Origin: Bryobacteraceae bacterium
Lineage (GTDB): Bacteria > Acidobacteriota > Terriglobia > Bryobacterales > Bryobacteraceae
Direction: 5' to 3'
Assembly: GCA_025350445.1 (NCBI GenBank)
Contig: JANXXV010000100.1
Coordinates: 1 to 21,069 of the forward strand
DNA length: 21,069 nt
Position numbers and translations under genes: made by a program. A model generated the notes under the pieces. That model saw only the letters and a list, made by a program, of their open reading frames with translations, searched no databases and was not told the DNA's origin. Shown in pieces: positions 17,084 through 21,069 of the stretch. The stretch's first letter is position 1; each line of letters starts with the position of its first letter.

Positions 17084-17988
17084 TGGCTAGAACGTTCACC
17101 GGGCCGCTGGTTGTAAGCATTCTGCTGACGGGATGCGGCTACGTGGGAGCGCCGCTTCCACCGGCTCTAAACATTCCCGAGAAAGTCGCGGACCTTCGAG
17201 CGGTGCAGCGCGGCGGAAAGATCATCATCGACTTCACGATTCCGGCCCGTACTACCGAAGGTCTGCTGATCAAGCGCCTGGGGCCGCCCGATCTCCAGAT
17301 CGGCGACAAGCCGGTGGAAGCGCCGTCAGACACGGGCCACATTGAGGTTTCGGCGAAGGACTGGATAGGACAGGATGCCGCGGTGCGAGTACGGATCAAC
17401 AACGCGCGCGGCCGGTATTCCGATTGGTCGAACACGGTGACGCTGTCCGTAGTGCCCCCGCTTGAGCCGCCTTCGGACCTTCTCGCCAAGTCCGACCCGC
17501 AGGGTGTACGGATTACATGGGCAGGCGCGGGCGAGAAGTGGCGCGTGGTGCGGCTGGGCGATGCAAAGACGGCTGAAGTCGATCACGCTGAGTATATCGA
17601 TACCGGCGCTGCGTTCGGTACAGAGCATCGGTATCAGGTTGTGGCGCTGTTGAAGTCGGCGGAGAGTGAACCCTCGGCTATTGTCAGTATCACGCCGAAG
17701 GATGAGTTTCCGCCTGCGGCGCCGGCTGCACTGACGGCCCTTGCCGGTATCAATTCCGTGGAACTGTCCTGGGACAGGAATACGGAAGAAGATCTGAAGG
17801 GTTACCGGATGTATCGCGCGGTGGATGCCGGTCCGTTTGCAGTCGTCGCGGCGATGGTGGAAGAACCTTCGTATAGCGACAAGACGGTGATTCCGGGCAA
17901 GAAGTATCGGTATGCGGTATCGGCCATCGATCAAGCTGGTAACGAAAGCGCGAAGTCGGCAGCGGTTGAAATTGCGATGCCGGAATAG
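17083..17988 (+). CDS. Fibronectin type III lipoprotein
   Basis: This 301-aa product has a lipoprotein signal, VVSILLTGC, with Cys18 as the expected lipid site, so it should be anchored to a membrane and face the periplasm or exterior. It then shows three beta-sandwich repeats of the fibronectin-III kind: about 30-125, 127-208 (PPSDLLAKSDPQGVRITW) and 213-300 (AALTALAGINSVELSWDRN, KGYRMYRAVDAGPF, YRYAVSAIDQAGNESAKSA). No enzyme motif is seen. Its ATG overlaps the last base of the hslU stop (TAATG), indicating coupling to hslVU. The function is unknown; binding or scaffold roles are typical for such repeats. It ends 3 bp from the convergent helix-hairpin-helix gene. Confidence 0.85.
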   Translation: MARTFTGPLVVSILLTGCGYVGAPLPPALNIPEKVADLRAVQRGGKIIIDFTIPARTTEGLLIKRLGPPDLQIGDKPVEAPSDTGHIEVSAKDWIGQDAAVRVRINNARGRYSDWSNTVTLSVVPPLEPPSDLLAKSDPQGVRITWAGAGEKWRVVRLGDAKTAEVDHAEYIDTGAAFGTEHRYQVVALLKSAESEPSAIVSITPKDEFPPAAPAALTALAGINSVELSWDRNTEEDLKGYRMYRAVDAGPFAVVAAMVEEPSYSDKTVIPGKKYRYAVSAIDQAGNESAKSAAVEIAMPE

Positions 17989-17991
17989 CCT

Positions 17992-18432
17992 TCAGTCTTT
18001 CGACGCCTGGTAACCGGCGCGCTGCGCGTCGGCTTCGGTCATATACTTTCCTTTGCCCGTAGTGCCGAACCAGCGCGAGCCCTCTTTGTGGTAGTGCTTG
18101 GTCTGAAGATTCACCCAGACCATGCCGGGTGTGGGAGGAGGAGGCACACGATTGCCAGGAACGGTGGAAGCTCCGGCGAAGTTGCCGACGGTGACCATGG
18201 GTGCAATCGTGGCGATGGTTTTCCTGGACACGCCGGCCTTTGCCAGATCCTTCGCCGAGGCGTACGGCCTTCCGGCAACGATCCTCTTCGCCGTAGCCGC
18301 GCCCACGCCGGGAAGCGTTTGGAGATCCCTGGGACTCGCCGTGTTCAAATCGATTGGCGGCCCGAGAACCCGCTTGGCGGGCTTCTTCACGGCTGCACCG
18401 TCGAGAGAAGCGGCGAATGAAATAGCCAACAC
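17992..18432 (-). CDS. Exported helix-hairpin-helix protein (ComEA-like HhH), start uncertain
   Basis: The central part, IDLNTASPRDLQTLPGVG followed by AATAKRIVAGRPYASAKDL, is a classic tandem helix-hairpin-helix of the ComEA type, which binds DNA non-specifically. The C-terminal 45 residues (GMVWVNLQTKHYHKEG, then RWFGTTGKGKYMTEADAQRAGY) form a small domain that I recognise only as common in bacterial secreted proteins. Given here is the GTG at 18432 (146 aa), the first usual start near the domain. However, the open frame further upstream reads NEKPYARLLACVLVLAISFAASLDGA, which looks like the complete signal peptide, and it contains no ATG, GTG or TTG before it until deep inside the neighbouring YncE gene. 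Either a rare start is used or the true start was lost. A role in DNA uptake is possible, but no competence genes are nearby. Confidence 0.75.
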   Translation of the reverse strand: MLAISFAASLDGAAVKKPAKRVLGPPIDLNTASPRDLQTLPGVGAATAKRIVAGRPYASAKDLAKAGVSRKTIATIAPMVTVGNFAGASTVPGNRVPPPPTPGMVWVNLQTKHYHKEGSRWFGTTGKGKYMTEADAQRAGYQASKD

Positions 18433-18493
18433 TAGTACGCAGGCTAGTAACCGGGCGTAGGGTTTCTCGTTAGAGTTGACAACGTTCGCGAGA

Positions 18494-18528
18494 GCGGGTC
18501 CAGAGGGACCCGCGCCGACGCGGGCGTC
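18494..18528. repeat. REP-like pair of GC-rich hairpins
   Basis: GCGGGTCC (18494-18501), a 4-nt loop, and GGACCCGC (18506-18513) make a perfect 8-bp hairpin. Three bases later GACG-CGGG-CGTC (18517-18528) forms a second small one. The stretch lies between the YncE stop and the helix-hairpin-helix gene. It resembles GC-rich palindromic intergenic repeats spread in acidobacterial genomes, but I see no second copy in this window. Confidence 0.6.
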
Positions 18529-18568
18529 CGCCCTACCAACTTTGTCGAGGAATAGATGGGACGAGATA

Positions 18569-19702
18569 CTAGCGGAATACGCCGGTGTGGCCCAATGAGT
18601 AGCGGCCCGGCTGCGGATAGACGCACAATCCATGGGGGCCTTTGCCGACCCGAACCTTTGCCAGCAGTTGGCCATTGTCAGTATCGATCGCATAAACTTC
18701 CTTGCTGTAACGGCCGGAGAGCCATAGTACCTTGCCGTCAGCCGAGACCCCGCCCATGTCGGGGCTACCACCGCCCGGAATCCGCCATTTCTTGACGATC
18801 TGCCGGGTAGCGAAGTCAAGCACCGAAATGCTGCCTTCGCCGCGGTTCGAGATGTAGAGCACCTTGGAATCGCGGCTGGCGTAGAGCCCGTGGGTTCCCT
18901 TCCCGGTCGGCACGAATCCGATTCGCTTGAAGTCGTCGCCATCGATCAAATATACGCCGTGGGCCATCATGTCCGCCACGTAGAAGACCTTGCCGTCCGG
19001 CGAGACCTTCACATCTTGCGGCATGCCGCCGGGTTCCACCGAAATTTTGCCGATCACCTTTCTTTCCGCGACGTCCACCTTGATCAACTCGGAAGAGAAT
19101 TCGCAGCTCGCGATGAGATACCGGCCGTTGGCGGAGAAATCCATGTGATCCACACCACGGCAACCCACCTTGAGCGTGCCCTCCAGCTTCATGGTTTGCG
19201 GATCGCGGAAATCGAGTTGCTTCAGCCGCTCCGCGACCACGATGGCGTACTTGCCGTCCGGCGTGAAGTACATGTTGTAGGGATCCAGAACGCGAATGGT
19301 CTTGCCTTTCTGCCCGGTTGCCGGATCGACCCTGGTTACGCTGTCGCCCAGATCGTTCAAAACCCATAGCGTCTTGAGGTCCCAGGATGGAACGACGTGC
19401 TGCGGCTGTCTGCCGACCGCGAAATGATCCACAATCTTGTAGGTCTTCGGATCGATGACATCCACGGTATTGCTGCCGCTGTTGGGAACGTAGATCCGCG
19501 ACGGGAAGTCCTTCACTACCGGACTCAGCTTTCCGGGTGCGCCTTCGGAATAGATGTTCTTGGGATCCAGCACCGGCGGCATGCCGGGCAACGCGTCCTG
19601 TAACGCAACTGCGGCAGGCGCGGGCGACGATTCAAGTGCTTTCGAGGAACAACCGGCGAATGTGAGAATCGGCAGAAGAACGAATGAAATTTTCCAGCGC
19701 AT
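18569..19702 (-). CDS. YncE-like beta-propeller lipoprotein (YVTN family)
   Basis: The 377-aa product starts with a lipoprotein signal ending FAGC (Cys18), so it is probably a membrane-anchored exported protein. From about residue 60 on it consists of repeated blades of 40-45 residues, each with a strand like RIYVPNSGSNTVDVIDPKTY, VFYVADMMAHGVYLID, VLYISNRGEGSISVLD or VLWLSGRYSKEVYAID, giving a seven-bladed propeller of the YVTN/cytochrome-d1-like kind. The tail GPHGLCVYPQPGRYSLGHTG is a conserved ending of this subfamily. No heme motif or catalytic residue is evident, so the function is unknown; binding or sensing roles are typical. ATG 19702 is chosen over the longer frame because it begins the signal peptide. 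Confidence 0.87.
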   Translation of the reverse strand: MRWKISFVLLPILTFAGCSSKALESSPAPAAVALQDALPGMPPVLDPKNIYSEGAPGKLSPVVKDFPSRIYVPNSGSNTVDVIDPKTYKIVDHFAVGRQPQHVVPSWDLKTLWVLNDLGDSVTRVDPATGQKGKTIRVLDPYNMYFTPDGKYAIVVAERLKQLDFRDPQTMKLEGTLKVGCRGVDHMDFSANGRYLIASCEFSSELIKVDVAERKVIGKISVEPGGMPQDVKVSPDGKVFYVADMMAHGVYLIDGDDFKRIGFVPTGKGTHGLYASRDSKVLYISNRGEGSISVLDFATRQIVKKWRIPGGGSPDMGGVSADGKVLWLSGRYSKEVYAIDTDNGQLLAKVRVGKGPHGLCVYPQPGRYSLGHTGVFR

Positions 19703-19720
19703 GATGTTAGTAGTAACCCC

Positions 19721-19727
19721 TATTATA
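19721..19727. promoter_or_regulatory. Overlapping divergent -10 elements
   Basis: The plus strand reads TATTAT at 19721-19726, and the minus strand reads the full consensus TATAAT at 19722-19727, centred on the self-complementary TTATAA. They lie in the 47 bp between the divergent YncE-like and TIM-barrel genes. Leaders would be about 13 and 17 nt. Neither strand has a good -35 element at 17 bp. Confidence 0.5.
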
Positions 19728-19749
19728 AGGACGGAGGATTTTGCGAACG

Positions 19750-20631
19750 ATGCCAAATGAGCTTGCTCTGCATTCTGTCAGTTATGCCGGACTTTGGGGG
19801 CAAGCGTTTCTCACCGTGGAGGACTTCGTTGCCAAGGCCGCCGAACTCGGATTTGACGGCGTGATGCTGATGGCAAAGCGGCCGCATCTCTCCATTCTGG
19901 ACTACGGCACATCGCGGCGTGCGGCGTTGCGCGATCAGTTGCAACGGGCGAATGTGAAGCCTGTTTGCCTGGCAGGATACACGAACTTCACCGCCGATCT
20001 GGAGCACTCCGAGATTCCTCATCGCGAGTTTCAGATCCAGCATGTTACGGCGCTGGCGGAGCTGGCACGCGATATCGGTTGCCCGCTGGTGCGCATCTTT
20101 ACCGGCTATGAGCACTCCGCAGCGTCGTTCTCGCCGCAATGGAAGTTGGTGGTGGATGCGATTCGGGAATGCTGCCGGCGCGCGGCGGAATTCGGGGTGA
20201 CGATCGGCGTGCAGAACCATCACGATCTCGCGGTTGGATTTGAAAGCCACGCGGATCTGATCGCCAATGTGGGTGAGCCGAATTGCAAAGCGCTTTTCGA
20301 TGCGTGGGCTCCAGCACTGCACGGAGTAGATATCGCGGCAGCGGCGCGGAAGCTTGGTCCGATGACGGTGCATACGACGATTGCCAATTACGTGCTGCGT
20401 CCACGCTACCGGTACGATTCCGCATTGGTGAATTACACGCCTCAGTTACCCGCTATTCAGGCGGTGCCGATGCAGGATGGCTTCATCGACTATCGGGGAT
20501 TTCTTGCGGCGTTGCGGACTGCGGGATTCACGGGCAGCATCGCCTATGAGATGTGCTCGCAACTGCGCGACGGCGGCGATATGAAAACGCTGGATAGTTA
20601 CGCGCGCCAGTTTCTGGAATACATGAGGTGA
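19750..20631 (+). CDS. Sugar phosphate isomerase/epimerase-like TIM-barrel protein
   Basis: The 293-aa cytoplasmic protein has no signal peptide and shows the xylose-isomerase-like TIM-barrel pattern: KAAELGFDGVMLMAKRP at the start, LARDIGCPLVRIFTGYEH in the middle. Expected metal ligands are Asp in LFDAWAPALHG, His in VHTTIANY and Glu in YEMCSQLRDGG. The first ligand position is Gln rather than Glu (IGVQNHHD), a variant of the usual xxENH motif, so metal binding may differ. ATG 19750 is preferred; a TTG at 19741 in the same frame is only 3 nt after GGAGG (19733-19737), whereas the ATG is 12 nt away, so the start is not settled. The substrate is unknown. It is not close in sequence to the other TIM barrel in the window. 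Confidence 0.85.
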   Translation: MPNELALHSVSYAGLWGQAFLTVEDFVAKAAELGFDGVMLMAKRPHLSILDYGTSRRAALRDQLQRANVKPVCLAGYTNFTADLEHSEIPHREFQIQHVTALAELARDIGCPLVRIFTGYEHSAASFSPQWKLVVDAIRECCRRAAEFGVTIGVQNHHDLAVGFESHADLIANVGEPNCKALFDAWAPALHGVDIAAAARKLGPMTVHTTIANYVLRPRYRYDSALVNYTPQLPAIQAVPMQDGFIDYRGFLAALRTAGFTGSIAYEMCSQLRDGGDMKTLDSYARQFLEYMR

Positions 20632-20638
20632 ACGGACG

Positions 20639-20919
20639 CTACTTGGCGTCTTCTTCCGCTTCCTCAGCTTGCTTGAGGATGTTGCCGGTCTGAAGGAGGA
20701 TTCCCTTCAGGATCTCCGCCCACTTCGGTTTCTGGCGGAGCAGAAACTCCAGATCCATTCCGAAATGTTTCCTCTCTTCCTGTCGCGCATTTTGCATGAT
20801 GGCTTTCGCATGTTTGCTTTTCTCGACGGAGCGGCTTGGTTCCTACCAGTCGATGGCCTTGGCTTCGTCGATCATCGAAACGATCCTGCGGGCGATTCGC
20901 GGTATTGGTCAAATCCCAT
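20639..20919 (-). pseudogene. Decayed encapsulated-ferritin-like (EncFtn-family) gene
   Basis: The minus strand between 20884 and 20639 reads, in one frame, RIVSMIDEAKAIDW, an amber codon (20843-20845), then EPSRSVEKSKHAKAIMQNA, RQEERKHFGMDLEFLLRQK and PKWAEILKGILL, ending at TAG 20639-20641. This follows the EncFtn pattern: a Glu six residues before Trp, Trp-Tyr, 22 residues from the Trp to an EExxH motif, and a second helix. The assumed ferroxidase ligands (Glu32, Glu62, His65 in Rhodospirillum numbering, from memory) are all kept, while the amber replaces the Tyr after Trp. A plausible N-terminus, MGFDQYRE at ATG 20919, lies in another frame, implying a deletion and frameshift. No encapsulin-targeting tail is seen. 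Confidence 0.65.
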
Positions 20920-21069
20920 CGCTTTAGTCTGGGCGCCGGGAGGCTGGCAGTCGATGGTTTTTGGGGAATTGCGAATTGCGAAACAGAGCCAATTCCGGGA
21001 TTCGGGCGTTGGGTTTGTTCGTGTGATTTACGTCGAAATCGTGGGGAAGCGGGGGGCGCAGGGCTGCTG
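20920..21069. other. Right-edge stretch without a supported gene
   Basis: This holds a short tandem repeat, GAATTGC twice (20966-20979), and a plus-strand frame open from ATG 20954 to the edge (38 codons) with no ribosome site and no recognisable protein character. It would be the upstream region of the decayed ferritin-like gene; I see no clear promoter in it. Confidence 0.4.

Noticed and set aside
18433..18942. Long N-terminal extension of the helix-hairpin-helix frame into the YncE-like gene
   Set aside because: The extra residues are an out-of-frame reading of the beta-propeller gene and do not look like protein; only the last 13-15 residues before GTG 18432 resemble a signal peptide.
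20664..20912. 82-codon minus-strand frame at the right end
   Set aside because: It is an out-of-frame reading of the ferritin-like remnant; its protein is rich in random charged residues, while the other frame gives a family-like sequence.
20954..21069. Plus-strand frame open from ATG 20954 to the right edge
   Set aside because: Only 38 codons, no ribosome site, no recognisable protein pattern; likely chance.

Overview
This window looks like chromosomal DNA from an acidobacterium, most likely the Bryobacter/Solibacter group. That is an inference from protein style, not from a search. The supporting traits are moderately high GC, many GTG/TTG starts, a large secreted PIG-L deacetylase, twin-arginine TIM-barrel proteins, a 41-residue membrane protein before a sodium:solute symporter, and a ubiE/menG-type methyltransferase. 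I see no rRNA, tRNA, CRISPR array, insertion sequence or phage gene. Genes are packed tightly, with many 1-8 bp overlaps.

Left part (1-9588). An NtrC-type response regulator runs off the left edge on the minus strand. Divergent from it is a translationally coupled trio: secreted PIG-L deacetylase, 41-aa single-pass membrane protein, and sodium:solute symporter. The trio ends in a long imperfect inverted repeat (5579-5650) that separates it from convergent glgC. Divergent from glgC is a three-gene run: sugar-acid/anion-type MFS transporter, small secreted cupin-like protein, and a 3-hydroxyacyl-CoA dehydrogenase-family enzyme. This run may form a small uptake and oxidation unit.

Middle (9595-17988). 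A minus-strand operon reads aroB, ubiE/menG, then a twin-arginine TIM-barrel protein. The first two serve the shikimate and menaquinone routes. Back to back with it, with only 7 bp between start codons, a plus-strand run reads nadB, a CaCA-type cation exchanger, hslV, hslU and a fibronectin-III lipoprotein. The spacing suggests a single transcription unit joining NAD biosynthesis, ion transport and the HslUV protease.

Right part (17992-21069). A secreted helix-hairpin-helix protein without an obvious start codon lies next to a small REP-like palindrome pair. Upstream of it is a YncE-type beta-propeller lipoprotein, which diverges from a sugar-phosphate-isomerase-like TIM barrel across 47 bp holding overlapping -10 elements. 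The last 430 bp hold a decayed minus-strand gene that I read as an encapsulated-ferritin-like (EncFtn-family) protein. It keeps the expected metal-ligand pattern but has an amber codon where the family has Tyr, and a frame break near the N-terminus. I see no other gene after it.

Most notable items: the EncFtn-like pseudogene, the small membrane protein coupled to the symporter, the 72-bp inverted repeat between convergent genes, and the signal-peptide/start-codon conflict in the helix-hairpin-helix gene.
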